A program made the position numbers and the translations under genes. A stretch of 64,000 nt of DNA from Doryteuthis pealeii (lineage: Eukaryota; Mollusca; Cephalopoda; Myopsida; Loliginidae): positions 91,929,130-91,993,129 of the forward strand of contig CM042138.1 of the NCBI GenBank assembly GCA_023376005.1, read 5' to 3'. Below are positions 36,303-46,838 of this stretch, in pieces. The notes beneath the pieces are model-generated. The model worked only from the letters and a program-made list of their open reading frames with translations, ran no database searches and was not told where the DNA came from. Position 1 is the stretch's first letter. Each line of letters opens with the position of its first letter.

Positions 36303-36575
36303 CACAAGCATGATGCAACACAAGATCAACTTCTTAAGCGGAGTTTAACAGGTTTTGAATTCATAGTTTTACTTCTCGTAGACTGGTTAACTAGCTGCAC
36401 AAAAGCGTCCATTCTGCAGTACTATTTACCCATAGCTGGAGGGAGAGTAGTTGGAAGCATATCTTTCACAAGGGTACTATGTGAAATGCAAACAGACTCG
36501 CCCAACATTTGAACTCTGGTTGACGATTTCATTTACTATGACTCTAACCATTACGCCACGCACCTCCAAACACTA
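36301..36575 (-). mobile_element. tRNA-derived SINE, near full length
   Basis: Minus strand: GGAGGTGCGTGGCGTAATGG and TTAGAGTCATAG (A-box region), GAGTTCAAATGTTGGG (B box), GAGAAGTAAAACTATGAATT, tail CTTAAGAAGTTGATCTTGTG and TTGCATCATGCTTGTGCGG, then (TA)n. The head is the clearest tRNA-like one in the window. Confidence 0.88.
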
Positions 36576-36589
36576 ACAAATATCAGGTG

Positions 36590-37200
36590 TTGATTTGGTT
36601 TGTTTGTTTTGTTTTACGGCATATCAACCTCAGTGGGTCATTTAATGCCGATAAATTTTGAAATAAATCAATTCTTAATGGATAATACAATTTTTTTATA
36701 AATACATTTTTCTATTTAACCCATAGATGGGACCCTAACAGGTACTACCACTCCGGGTCAGAGTGGACCAGGGAGCAATGGTGATGAAGGGGTGCTCCAC
36801 ATTCCCCAAACCTCCAGAACTGGAACCTCACCATCAGATAGAGTTTACGTCATTCCCAGGACGTGTAGACCCGCAGCCACGCCTTCTAGCACCCATATGA
36901 AAAAAAGGGGTTGGGACTTGCCATAAGGAAAATCATATAGGTGCTAGGGCTTGACGTGACCAGCCGATTGATCGGAGGGGGCCTCTCCGACTGCCCGTCT
37001 AGCCCAAGATAGGGCCAAAGTGGAGTATTGCATGTCATGAACTGCTCATCCACCTGGGCTCTATCCTTAAGCATCACGGGTCACCACCCACGGCCAACAG
37101 GTGGCTCCATTGGGGAGTCTTACCCCTCTGCAGAGGTGCAGTCGGTGCATTCTAACGCCCCAGCCGACAGGGCGGATAAGGTGTTGAATAACCAGAATTT
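36590..37200 (+). mobile_element. Family B element, long copy
   Basis: Left end GGTTTGTTTGTTTTGTTTTA and CGGCATATCAACCTCAGTGG, then GGTACTACCACTCCGGGTCA, ACCATCAGATAGAGTTTACG, GGTGCTAGGGCTTGACGTGA, GAGTCTTACCCCTCTGCAGA, ending with CCAGCCGACAGGGCGGATAA. It is GC-rich in the middle. Short frames on both strands lie inside. No transposase is encoded, so it would depend on a partner element. Confidence 0.75.
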
Positions 37201-37497
37201 CTTTTCTATTCCAAGAAGGTAAAACTTACCTCATGTTCTGATTCTCGCTTTTATTTGAATCTCTTATCACCAATCTAATGAACTGAATGATTAACATTGA
37301 GTGTCGCTGCTTTTTGTAGGGATTCTTTTTAGATTGCTTTTGTAAATTGTGAGTCCAAAATACGAGATAACCTATTTCTTCTAAGTCTTTTATTTATTTA
37401 CATTTTATTATTTTATCCCCCCCCATCTTCTTTTACTGTGTCCCTTTTTATCTTGTCTTTCATCCCTTCTTATTTTACCGTTCTCTATCTATTTATT

Positions 37498-37564
37498 AAT
37501 ACTTCTTCTTCTTCTTCTTTCTTCTTCTTCTTCTTCTTCTTCTTCTTCTTCTTCTTCTTCTTCT
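37498..37564. repeat. (CTT)n microsatellite
   Basis: About 22 CTT units; the poly-Phe open frame at 37438 is its translation. Confidence 0.95.
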
Positions 37565-37841
37565 GCACCCTATTACACCGCACAGATCTCTACGCACCTC
37601 ATACACTGAGATGGCGAGGGATAGTATTGAACCTTGTCGGACAATCTACCGACTGAGCGAAACCGATACTTAACCCATTTTTTAAAGAGAAAAATGTGTT
37701 GTAAAAGTTAATGGCCTAAAAAGTGGGGACACTGAGACTGAAAAGAGAGATTGCTGACAAAATGTCTGAGAAGAAAATTAAGTACCTCATATCTGGTTGG
37801 TAAAATCCATGATGGTGTGTAGGTATGGAATTTACATATAT

Positions 37842-38322
37842 TCAGACAGCTCAAGCCCTTGAGTTAGTTTCAGACCAGCCCGTGGATTGAGCGGTTGTCC
37901 CCGTAGCAGTAGATAGAAAATAGCCAAGGACTTTCGTGCCAGCTGACAACATAGGCCTCCGTATTCTCTGCTCCACCACAAATTGCACAAAGTGTTACAA
38001 CTTCCTCTTCGATTATCGTCATGTCATCAAACTTAGTGTTGTGTTTTTTTATCTTTGTGAACCTGAACATATATTCAGCCAGCTCAAGCCCTTGAGTTAG
38101 TTTCAGACCAGCCCGTGGAATGAGAGGTTGTCCCCGTAGCAGTAGATAGAAAATAGCCAGGGACTTTCTTGCCAGCTAACAACATAGGTCTACGTATCCT
38201 CTGTTCTACCACAAACTGCACAAAGTGTCACAACTTCCTCTTCCATTAGCATCCGGTCATCAAACTTAGCGTTGTGTGTCTCTGTGTGTGTGTGTGTGTG
38301 TTTTATCCTTGTGAACCTGTCT
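37842..38322. repeat. Tandem duplication, about 227-bp unit
   Basis: CAGCTCAAGCCCTTGAGTTA starts both units (about 37847 and 38075). Both run through CAGACCAGCCCGTGGA, CCCCGTAGCAGTAGATAGAA, GTGCCAGCTGACAACATAGG or its variant, and end at TTGTGAACCTG. Minus-strand frames in both units keep similar peptides (EEEVVTLCA.CG, YVVSW.ESPWLFSIYCYGDN), yet copy 2 has a stop within the matching stretch. The second unit has gained a GT run at about 38280-38301. Confidence 0.85.
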
Positions 38323-38799
38323 CTGAAATCGGCCAGCACAGAGCAATACAACGTGGGGTCATCAACATTGTGCAACGAAGGTGTACGAGTGCAGACTGGG
38401 TATTATCACAAAGAATGTATCTTCAAATATAATAATCTTTAAACAGATTAATTTGACCCTGATATATCACTTAGATGTAGAGTTAGCCCGAAAATAATGG
38501 CAACAAAAAGTACTTCACACGCCCCAAAGCTATACATCTGGAGCCTCACCACCGCTGGTAGTTTGGTGCCACACGCAAGATACATCATTGTAAGGGGAAG
38601 TTCTTAATAATTTTAAGGGAATTTGTTGGTGGTTGTACCAGAGTTTGATCACCTCTGATAGGGTCAGCAGGGCGATGGAAGTCTGATGTTGGAAGACCCG
38701 AAACTTCCCAATGAACCCTGCGGATTACATCACTGACGACAATCACCAGCGCCCCAAATGTAGGAGCGTATATTTAAAGAATAATCTTAAGGGAATAGA

Positions 38800-39035
38800 G
38801 TGGGCGTATATTATGCCCCGCCGGCGGTGCTATTTTGCTTTTGGGTCGTCGTCCCTAACGTTAACATTTTAATGAGATTGGAATACGATAAATAAATCGA
38901 ATTTCACTATACTCTATAAGAAACTATTTACAGGGGACATCTATTGTTTTCAATTCCCTGGTAATGAGCATAGACACTTTTTATAGGCAACTAATAAACA
39001 TGAATCTGCAAATGACAGCAACCTTGAATGACTAG
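38800..39035 (+). repeat. Family G repeat, truncated
   Basis: GTCGTCCCTAACGTTAACAT, TACAGGGGACATCTATTG, CAACTAATAAACATGAATCT. It stops at AGTTAGAAACC where the TA tract begins. Compare 44530-45020. Confidence 0.6.
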
Positions 39036-39039
39036 TTAG

Positions 39040-39042
39040 AAA

Positions 39043-39099
<57 letters not shown>

Positions 39100-39396
39100 T
39101 TTGTGTTGGAGATAATCTCCCCCTGAGACAAGGCAGTCATCTTGCCAATCTCTTTAATTTTTTTTTCTGTTTTGTCATATAAAAAATCAAAATGGCGGTC
39201 CGGTCCGTTTCAAGAGACTGTTGTTTTGGTTTTTTTTATATGACAAGTCAGAAAAGAGATTGGTAAGATGACTGTCTTGTCTCAGGAGGAGATTATTTTC
39301 AACACAAACACATTTATACAGGCTCTGGACACTCTGAAGAATGAGCATAATCAAATACTCAACAGTCTCTTGAAATGGACCGGACCGCTATTTTGG

Positions 39397-39444
<48 letters not shown>

Positions 39445-39445
39445 T
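39040..39445. repeat. Nested palindromes between two (TA)n tracts
   Basis: TA tracts at 39045-39096 and 39398-39441 enclose two inverted pairs. GATAATCTCCCCCTGAGACA / TGTCTCAGGAGGAGATTAT spans about 39111-39180 and 39225-39296. ATGGCGGTCCGGTCCGTTTC / GGACCGGACCGCTATTTTGG spans about 39190-39225 and 39365-39396. The arrangement A-B-a-b is two interleaved inverted repeats. Confidence 0.8.
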
Positions 39446-39670
39446 TTTGGTACAACTAGATTTATATATAATTTAAAAGATAGCATACTTTATTGATCAG
39501 CAATTTTAAATAGTAAAAAGAAAAGGGAGCGAAAATAGGAGAAACTTAAGGGCCCTTCCGACCGGTGCTTTTTAAAAAGTAATGATCGGTAGATCGTTTA
39601 ATAGTCACACTGTATATATATTGGGTAAAAGAGGGGGATTAGACCATACAAAATGGTGGGGCAATATGAA

Positions 39671-39672
<2 letters not shown>

Positions 39673-39705
<33 letters not shown>
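39673..39705. repeat. (TA)n microsatellite
   Basis: Short pure TA tract. Confidence 0.9.
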
Positions 39706-39707
<2 letters not shown>

Positions 39708-39879
39708 TTTGCTGATTGGTTTTGAAGGCTATCACAATGCAAGTGCAAAGAAAAAAGAAGGTAACTATGGTGTTGTGATTAATTCTTAATATTTTGGGAT
39801 AACAATCCCTTCTACAGAAAATCACCAGAACTGAAGTTATTGCTAGTGGCTGTTCATTTGTTCTGTATCATGCCTTCCA

Positions 39880-39883
39880 AATT

Positions 39884-39938
<55 letters not shown>

Positions 39939-39985
39939 GGAGTGCTTGTTTATGTGTGTTTTTGTGTTTGTGTGTGTGTTTGTCC
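39880..39985. repeat. (GT)n microsatellite
   Basis: About 50 bp of pure GT, then imperfect GT/TTTGT. Such tracts can adopt Z-DNA. Confidence 0.95.
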
Positions 39986-40134
39986 TTTCTTTTTTTTATT
40001 CTCCTTTATCTCTTTTTTTGATTATTATTGCAGATCTGGCTCCCCTAATTTTTTTGTTTGCTAACAGGACCATCTGATCCATTTTTTCTTTTTAACATGT
40101 GTATGTGATTAACATTACAGATTTGGTTGGTTAT

Positions 40135-40330
40135 TTATGTGTGTGGGTGTGTAAATTTCATGTCTGTCAAAATCATCTGTTGTGTGTGTGTGTGCATGTG
40201 TGCGTGTTCCTGTTCTTAAGTCCCAACACCATGTGTGTGTGCATGTGTGTGTGTGTGTGTGTGTGTGTTCTGTTTGTATGCGTGTCTTGTTCATATACAT
40301 TTGTAAGTGTGTATGTGTGTGTTGGATTTA
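40135..40330. repeat. Imperfect (GT)n region
   Basis: GT runs at 40135-40152, 40180-40206, 40232-40268 and 40300-40322 separated by short unique sequence. Confidence 0.85.
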
Positions 40331-40383
40331 GAAGTTTAGAATGAAATTAATTTTATCAAAAATTGTAATTATAGTCTGCTAGA

Positions 40384-40490
40384 TTTTATTTTATTTTATT
40401 CTATTTTATTTATTTATTTATTTACTTATATTATATTTATCTTATTTTATTTCATTTTATTTTATTTATTTTTATTTATATTTAATTTTT
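40384..40490. repeat. (ATTTT)n/(ATTT)n low-complexity tract
   Basis: TTTTATTTTATTTTATT-like repeats with drift; no gene in the surrounding 40340-41480 is recognised. Confidence 0.8.
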
Positions 40491-40822
40491 TAACTTTCTT
40501 TTTTGCCTTGCCTATATTAATGTATATCTAGTGTGTGTTGGATTGTAAAAGGTTAGAATAAAACTAATATCTATGAAGAACTATGATTATAGATTCTGCT
40601 GATTTGGTTTGTAAGGGGTTAAGGTAGAAGGTAGGTTAATACAGGGATTACTGTGATTTTTTTAATACATATGTCATATATATGTTTTATCCACAGCCTG
40701 GTCACATGAATTAATTATTAAGAGATTAGCAAGGGAAATTCATATTCTTTAATGTAAGGTCAATTATTTAGTCAAATCCATCAATATCCAGAGTAAATCC
40801 TATTTGTGAACTAGTGTGCATT

Positions 40823-40825
<3 letters not shown>

Positions 40826-40867
<42 letters not shown>
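40826..40867. repeat. (GT)n microsatellite
   Basis: Pure GT, about 20 units. The 105-residue frame starting at 40816 runs through it and has no recognisable domain. Confidence 0.95.
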
Positions 40868-40869
<2 letters not shown>

Positions 40870-41480
40870 GTCTATGGATGTGGGTGCGTGTTTTGCATTT
40901 GTCTTCTCGTTGTAGATTTGTTGCATTATGAATTCTCTATTGTGCATGTGGGTGGATGTTGCGCGTGTGTGTGTGCATATATATCTACGTGTGCGCGTTG
41001 GTTGTGGGTTTATTGTATTATGAAATCTGCACTAAGTTCGGTTGTGCTATTGATCCCTGGGCACAATTTAATTATTAGCAATGCCTCTTTAATTCGGAGG
41101 GTACCTAGATTTATCTTCTTGGCCTCTATTTGACTTTTGCTTCTCTCCATGTTATCGCATTTAATTAAGTATTTGCGAAATGTAGATGCTTGTGTGTAAG
41201 TATTCTTTGAACATAATGTGTAGTGGTCTGGTGGTGTTGCCTATGTAGGATTGGCTGCATTTTTTACATTGTGTGCGTTATACCGCATTAATTTCATGGC
41301 ACATACCTGAGCCGCGGATAGGGCAGTTCGCTAGTGTGCAACTAGTGGTGTCCTTATGGCGGTTTTTGGAGAGTTATCTCCGAAGTGAAGGTCCTTAATG
41401 GGCAAGTTGTATGTCCAGGCCCTCCTTCCGGATAGACCTGCGTATCGCTGTGGTTGTACTCTTATTGAAGTTATAAAACC

Positions 41481-41483
<3 letters not shown>

Positions 41484-41532
<49 letters not shown>

Positions 41533-41535
41533 GTC

Positions 41536-41583
<48 letters not shown>

Positions 41584-41590
41584 GACATAA
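41484..41590. repeat. (TA)n tracts with a small inverted repeat
   Basis: Two TA runs flank or abut ATGTCATTGAATATAT (about 41530-41545) and its inverse ATATATTCAATGACAT (about 41573-41588), so the second TA run is the loop of a hairpin. Confidence 0.85.
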
Positions 41591-41815
41591 GTGTTGGATT
41601 TTTGGTATATAAGGTGTGCTCTAATTTCCCACCTGAATTTATAGATTAGGCGAGATTATGTGGTCTATTCCTTAGCCAATCATTGGTCATACTGCGTGGC
41701 TGATACATTACTTAAGCACTGATTCTTTCTTAGTATACATGCGATCATTGACGGAGGAACTTAGGATTCTTTACCCGAGAGGATTACCAAAGGATTCGTT
41801 ATCGGAGGACTCTTT
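41590..41815 (+). mobile_element. Copia LTR-like fragment, inverted relative to the copia body
   Basis: GGTATATAAGGTGTGCTCTA, CACCTGAATTTATAGATTAG and CATTGACGGAGGAACTTAGG parallel the LTR-like block at 29850-30060, reading on the plus strand. The adjacent copia body reads on the minus strand, so this is not its regular 3' LTR; a rearranged or separate copy is more likely. Confidence 0.5.
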
Positions 41816-42596
41816 ATTAAGGATCCAATTTCTTTTTGTTTTGCACATAGCAAAACCAAGTCGTCCCAAAAATATGCACACGACTTAAGTTCGGTCTCGA
41901 ATCAGTGAAGATTTCAAAAGGGGTTTTCTCTAAATATGTATTAAAGCAACGGTTCTTTATATATGCTAATGCAAGGATTGTGTAAACCCAAATACTTTTT
42001 GGTAGTTTCGATTCAATAAGCAAGAAACTAGCCCTTGAAAACAAAGTTCTCCACGATCTCTCTACGGTTCAATTCTGGTGCGCAGAATAGCGGGCATATA
42101 TCTCGTGTTTAATCTTGTTCTCAATTAATAAATATTGGAAGTTCTCTGACAGGAATTCGCTTCCATTGTCACTTCGTATTGTCACTTCCATTGTCACTTT
42201 ACCATATGGACTGACGTCTGCTAGATATTGTTTCATTGCTAGCAGTGTATCAGATTTATGGGCTAGAAAGTATTACATTGTGATTCCTGAATAATCGTCG
42301 ATAAAATTAAGAACATACCTGTACTTGCCTTTTCCGAGGGATACTATTGGTCCGGCTAAGTCGCAATGTACTAGCGACAATATCCAAATTGTTTTTTTGT
42401 CTAAAATTTTATTTTTGGTTTCAATCATTTTGCCCTGAGTGCATATATTACATTTGGTCATATATGGGGTGGGGGTAATTCTATTATCATTTGATTCATT
42501 ACTTTTGGTAATTTTCTTATATCAGTTTCGTTGCAGTGGCCCAAAATTCTATGCCAGGTGTTGATATCATGGCTTGCAATCTTTGCGGAACGAATA

Positions 42597-42778
42597 GTTT
42601 TTCAAATAATATAAGCAACCATTCGTTTAATATTAAATATCGTTACATTTGGGTAAATCAATTTGGAATTGTTTTGTCCGAAACTTATATGTGCCCATAA
42701 AGCCGGACTGAAAAAATATTCTGTTTAAAACTGGGAATATACAAAGCCCCTTTTAAAATGCATTCGCAAATTTTCCCC
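42597..42778 (-). repeat. Direct duplication inside copia, unit 1 (pre-integrase)
   Basis: TTCAAATAATATAAGCAACC, AATCAATTTGGAATTGTTTT and TGGGAATATACAAAGCCCCT recur at 43407-43578. This unit occupies the expected place, between protease and integrase. Confidence 0.9.
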
Positions 42779-42959
42779 TTATTGTTTTTAAATATATGCA
42801 CGCGTCTCCGCGTTTCTGACTAAACCATTGGATTCGCTTCCATCTGCTAATTCCACAAAATGATTGTCAGGCTCAAAATTGGGGTTCAGACATATAAATT
42901 ACATCAGTAAAAAAAACACATGTTAAAACTGGTGTGAAAATAATTCAAGGAGTTAAATC

Positions 42960-43040
42960 TCTAATCATCATCTCTCATCATGTCACACTGTCAGCGCGGA
43001 TATCCATGACAATCTCTCTCCATCCGTCCCAATCTAAAAA
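42960..43040 (-). mobile_element. 3' end of an RTE-like LINE
   Basis: Minus strand: GGACGGATGGAGAGAGATTG, TCATGGATATCCGCGCTGAC, GTGACATGATGAGAGATGAT. It matches the LINE end at 33740-33804 (GAGAGATTGGCATGGATATC). It interrupts the copia relic and is extremely 5' truncated. Confidence 0.65.
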
Positions 43041-43406
43041 TTTATGAATTTAGTTTTATCGTTGATCTCATGTTCGGTAACGCCACTATCAACGAGAAAA
43101 TGATCCTTATATGATAGTGAGTCATACCCAGCAGCAAGAAAATAAGTTTGTGTTTTTGGATAATACTTAATATTCTGACAAAAATCATTTATTTTTTATT
43201 TTTTACAGTTATAGAACATATGGACCGTTTTATTACAAACATAACATGTAATATTTGTTTTCATCCGCGATTTTTTGTTACTATTGCAAGGTCTGCCATA
43301 ATAATTATGGTAATTGCTATAATTAGTTTATTTACAATCATCGCGGAGATTGAATGTTTGACCCTTTTTAAATTGGGTTTTCATTTGTCACATTCCCTAA
43401 ATATTT

Positions 43407-43578
43407 TTTCAAATAATATAAGCAACCCATTCGTTTTATATTAAATATCGTGACATTTGGGTAAATCAATTTGGAATTGTTTTTTCTGAAACTATGTGCC
43501 CCTAAAGCCAGACTGAAAAAATATTCTGTTTAAAACTGGGAATATACAAAGCCCCTTTTAAAATGCATTCGCAATGGT
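43407..43578 (-). repeat. Direct duplication inside copia, unit 2 (misplaced)
   Basis: Near-identical to 42597-42778, about 810 bp away, but lying between gag and the zinc knuckle, where it does not belong. Two short deletions distinguish it. Confidence 0.9.
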
Positions 43579-44061
43579 CTAAATCCCTAAAGTACATACT
43601 CTTTGTCTCTTCATAGCTGCGTAGACTTACTTAAATGGCGATTAATAAGCCATCACTAACAATTTCAGCGGCCTCTCTCAGTGAATTTGCAATATTTTCA
43701 GTCCCTATTATGTAATCCGTTATGGATTCATAATCAGTTCTATTCAAAGAAATTAATTGACGATAGAGCCCAATTATTCTAGGCTTGCCTTTCGGCAAGT
43801 CATAGGACCTTAGAATCTCTAATGCTTTGCGGCCATTATCTTTCACGTCGTGCATTACCAATGAAAGATTTCGGTTGTCTAAACATTGGATCAATTCAGC
43901 ATATATTGTCGCATTCTTGTCAACAAAATGTGGGTCCTTGGTTTGGTCCGATGGTGCGTATATTATGTTGTGTAAGTGAAGGGTTCTTAAATACCCGTGG
44001 AACTTTGTTTCCCAAATTTCATAGCTTGATTCTTCGCCATTGAAGAAAATCCTCGCATTTC

Positions 44062-44140
44062 TAGGCCCATAACCTGTTGAGTTTTATGGGCCATCCTTTG
44101 GCCTTCAAGCAAGAGCGCTTGTCCAGTGGAATTGAATCCT
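44062..44140 (-). mobile_element. Copia leader upstream of gag
   Basis: Minus strand: GATTCAATTCCACTGGACAA, GCGCTCTTGCTTGAAGGCC, AAAGGATGGCCCATAAAACT. It is shared with the leader at 3310 and 30120. No clear 5' LTR follows before the TA tract at 44192. Confidence 0.6.
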
Positions 44141-44189
44141 TGGTAAAGATGGTGAGGATTGTGTATAACAAAATATGGAGTGGATTGTG

Positions 44190-44192
44190 TAT

Positions 44193-44250
<58 letters not shown>
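44190..44250. repeat. (TA)n microsatellite
   Basis: Pure TA, about 55 bp. Confidence 0.95.
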
Positions 44251-44251
<1 letters not shown>

Positions 44252-44471
44252 GGAGTGTTTAAGTATATAAAGTTTCTTTTTCGATTGAAAAGATCGGTAG
44301 AGTTGGATATAATCTAAAACCAATGATGTTTATTCCACCTCTCTTTGGCCACCGCATTACTCTCGGTTATTTGGCTGCTGCATTACTATTAGTTTCACGT
44401 GATTCTCTTGGGTAATGTTCGTTTGTTTTAGATAACATTTATATTTGTTTTTAATTACAACAACAGCAACA

Positions 44472-44483
<12 letters not shown>

Positions 44484-44527
<44 letters not shown>
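44484..44527. repeat. (CAA)n then (TA)n microsatellite
   Basis: A short CAACAG/CAATAA run (44458-44483) precedes pure TA. Confidence 0.9.
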
Positions 44528-44528
<1 letters not shown>

Positions 44529-44529
44529 A

Positions 44530-45020
44530 ATAAGTTATACGCCTACAGTGCTGTTTTACATTTGGAACGTCATCTCTAACGTTAAAATGTTTATAAGATA
44601 TGAAGACAATAAACACATCTAATTATACTATATTCTATAAGAGAACAAATTACAGGGGACATCAACTTCCTGGTAAGAAAATATGGACTTTTTTTATTGA
44701 CAACTAATAACCATGAATCTTCACCTGACAGCAGCCTTGAATGATTTGTTAAAAACCACTTGGGAAGTATATTATTATCACGCTTCCTATGTATCTATTC
44801 CTATGTATATTATTGCCTATCTACCAAAAGATAACTTTCCTAATAAGCACATCAAATTCTTCTAAGGAAAATAACAGCTGCAACTATGGATAAAAAGACG
44901 ATTTTTGTAATTAAATTAGTAAAGACTAAACGCTCTTTTCCCCAGGAGAAAATGATAATGTTTACACCTTTTGTATTCCATATATTACAAGTTAATAAGC
45001 AATTGGTGATTGTAAGTAGG
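44530..45020 (+). repeat. Family G repeat, longest copy
   Basis: ACGTCATCTCTAACGTTAAA, TACAGGGGACATCAACTTCC, CAACTAATAACCATGAATCT, AACCACTTGGGAAGTATA, TTCTTCTAAGGAAAATAACA, AATTGGTGATTGTAAGTA in this order, as at 31850-32225 (inverted) and 38800-39035. It abuts a (TA)n tract on its left. Confidence 0.65.
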
Positions 45021-45119
45021 GCTGAAATTAATATAAATCTACAACGTTGAACGGTGCTCTAAAAGAAAAGGTCTTTTGTTTACTTCCACGAAAATTATTA
45101 TGTACATTTTTACCCAACA

Positions 45120-45830
45120 ACGGTACAGGGATAAAACAAGAGCCAAAAGACACTAACATATATAATGTTTGTCCTAAGTTTTCCAATATTCTTTGATTCC
45201 ATGGGAACCCTGTCTGCTGGGGTTTTAGAATACATCGACAGCACATCTGTAGAGGGGTATGACCCCCCCCTAATGGGGACACCTGTTAGCCGTGGCTGGA
45301 AACCCTTGATGCTTAAAGATGGAACCCTGGTGGCTGAGCAGTTCATGACATGCAACACACTTTGGCTCTTACTTAGGCTAGACGGGCAGTTGCGGAAGCC
45401 TCTTTTTATCAACCGGCTAGTCACATCAATCCCTAGCACCTATATGATTTTCCCAACCCTATTGACCTTATGACACGTTCCCAACCCGTTTTATCATACA
45501 TGTGCTAGAAGGTGGTGGCTGAGGGTCATCATGTCTGGATATGACGTTTAACTATCTAATGGGGAAGTTCCAGTTCTGGAGCCCTGGAAAATGTGGAGTA
45601 CCCTTTCTTATCAATTACTCCTAGGTCCACTGTGACCTGGTGTGGTAGTACCTGTTTGGGTCCATCTATGGGTTTAAATAGAAGAAAATGAGCTCGAAAA
45701 AAATGTTAAAAATGAGTTACAAAATGAGTAACCATCAAGAATAAATAAAACAAAACGTGTGCGACATAGAATAACACAATGATTTGACATGCCATAAAAA
45801 CCAACCAACCAACCAATCAATCAATCAATC
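45120..45830 (-). mobile_element. Family B element, long copy
   Basis: In plus-strand reading: CTGTCTGCTGGGGTTTTAGA, ACATCTGTAGAGGGGTATGA, GAGCAGTTCATGACATGCAA, GGCTAGACGGGCAGTTG, CTGGTGTGGTAGTACCTG, and the end GACATGCCATAAAAACCAAC with (CCAA)n/(TCAA)n. Minus orientation relative to 36590. Several short frames lie inside; none is a transposase. Confidence 0.75.
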
Positions 45831-45834
45831 TATA

Positions 45835-46765
45835 CTAATGTTCCATATATTTTCATTTAAAAGTTGATAACATCAACCAAATAAAATTAGTAAAAACGAT
45901 GACTTTTCTTGATTTTCTTTTCAATTATTTTTGTTTTAAAAATTAAGTTAAAAGGTTTTTTTTCAATTACCTTTTAGACCAAGAAATTATTTCTTTTTTT
46001 TTATAATTTAAAAGTACTTCTTTCTTTGTCCAAATTTGGTGTCAGCTTCTTAGGATTTCTCAGTTAATCGACACAATTTCTATTTCATTCATTCATATAA
46101 TAAAAAGGTTTGTTTGTTTGTTTTCTTTCCCCCTTACCTTTTAGACCAAGAAATTACTTATTTTTAATTAAAAGTTGCAAACGTAAACCCAAATAAAAAT
46201 TAGCAAAGACTTAATTTATTAACACTAAATCAAAGTTTAACAGGAATTTATCTTGGAGTTCTAAGCCACGACATTTATCTACTAGTCTGGTCGTGCGATA
46301 GGAGGGGGTCATTTCGCATGTGGAGAAAGAAAAATTAAAAATTAGACATTACACCATAGTCTCCAGCAGACAGGGGATGCCAAAACTATTAACACTAAGC
46401 CATTGAGGATTGATTAAAATGTGGGGTAATAAAAAAAAAGTAGTGGGATCAGGGTATATACAATTGTTGACAATTAACTATTTGATATGTATAATTAAGA
46501 GCTATTTCATTAGTTCGATATGTAAAATTATAATAATCTTTCTTGTTTAGGAACAACATTGGAAGTCATTTAATCCTGTTTTATTCCAGAAGGATGTATA
46601 AATTCTTTAAGATATTCAAATTGTTAAATGAAAAAAGATGTTTGTAATTTATACCCTACTATAATTTTATTCTTAACTGACAAAAGATTTCGAATTGGTA
46701 GTTCCTGTTAGTGTCCATCATTGGGGTAAATAGATTTTTTTTTAAGTTTTAAAATACGTGTCAAA
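45835..46765. other. AT-rich stretch without a recognisable gene
   Basis: Two diverged copies of CCTTTTAGACCAAGAAATTA (about 45970 and 46136) show an internal direct duplication of roughly 165 bp spacing. No coding frame is recognised. Confidence 0.5.
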
Positions 46766-46767
46766 AA

Positions 46768-46838
46768 AATTGAATACTCAGCAAGAATGAATGAAACAAA
46801 AATTATTCAGCATAAAATAACTCAACAAGGGTTGATAT
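46768..46838 (-). mobile_element. Family B terminus, left of an insertion
   Basis: ACTCAGCAAGAATGAATGAA and CAGCATAAAATAACTCAACA then AGGGTTGATAT. The remaining end, ATGTCTTAAAATCTCACCCA, lies beyond the insertion at 47303-47340. Confidence 0.65.

Larger units (their letters stand above)
41817..44060 (-). pseudogene. Ty1/copia retrotransposon relic (gag, protease, integrase)
   Basis: Minus-strand pieces in pol order. Gag about 44055-43631: PRNARIFFNGEESSYEIWET, then LVMHDVKDNGRKALEILRSY and DYIIGTENIANSLREA (UBN2-type gag). Zinc knuckle CYVCNKTVHMFYNC at about 43247-43206, exact C-X2-C-X4-H-X4-C spacing. Aspartic protease box LVDSGVTEH near 43105-43080. Pre-integrase ALYIPSFKQNIFSV near 42770-42720. 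Integrase 42461-41817: CDLAGPIVSLGKGKYRYVLN, FIDDYSG, SDNGSEFLSEN, ERSWRTLFSRASFLLIES and TPFEIFTDSRPNLSRVHIFG. In-frame stops (after SGITM; within HQN-TVERS) and frame changes kill it. RT and RNase H are absent. Extra blocks sit inside: a duplicated pre-integrase piece (43407-43578) and a LINE tail (42960-43040). Confidence 0.85.
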
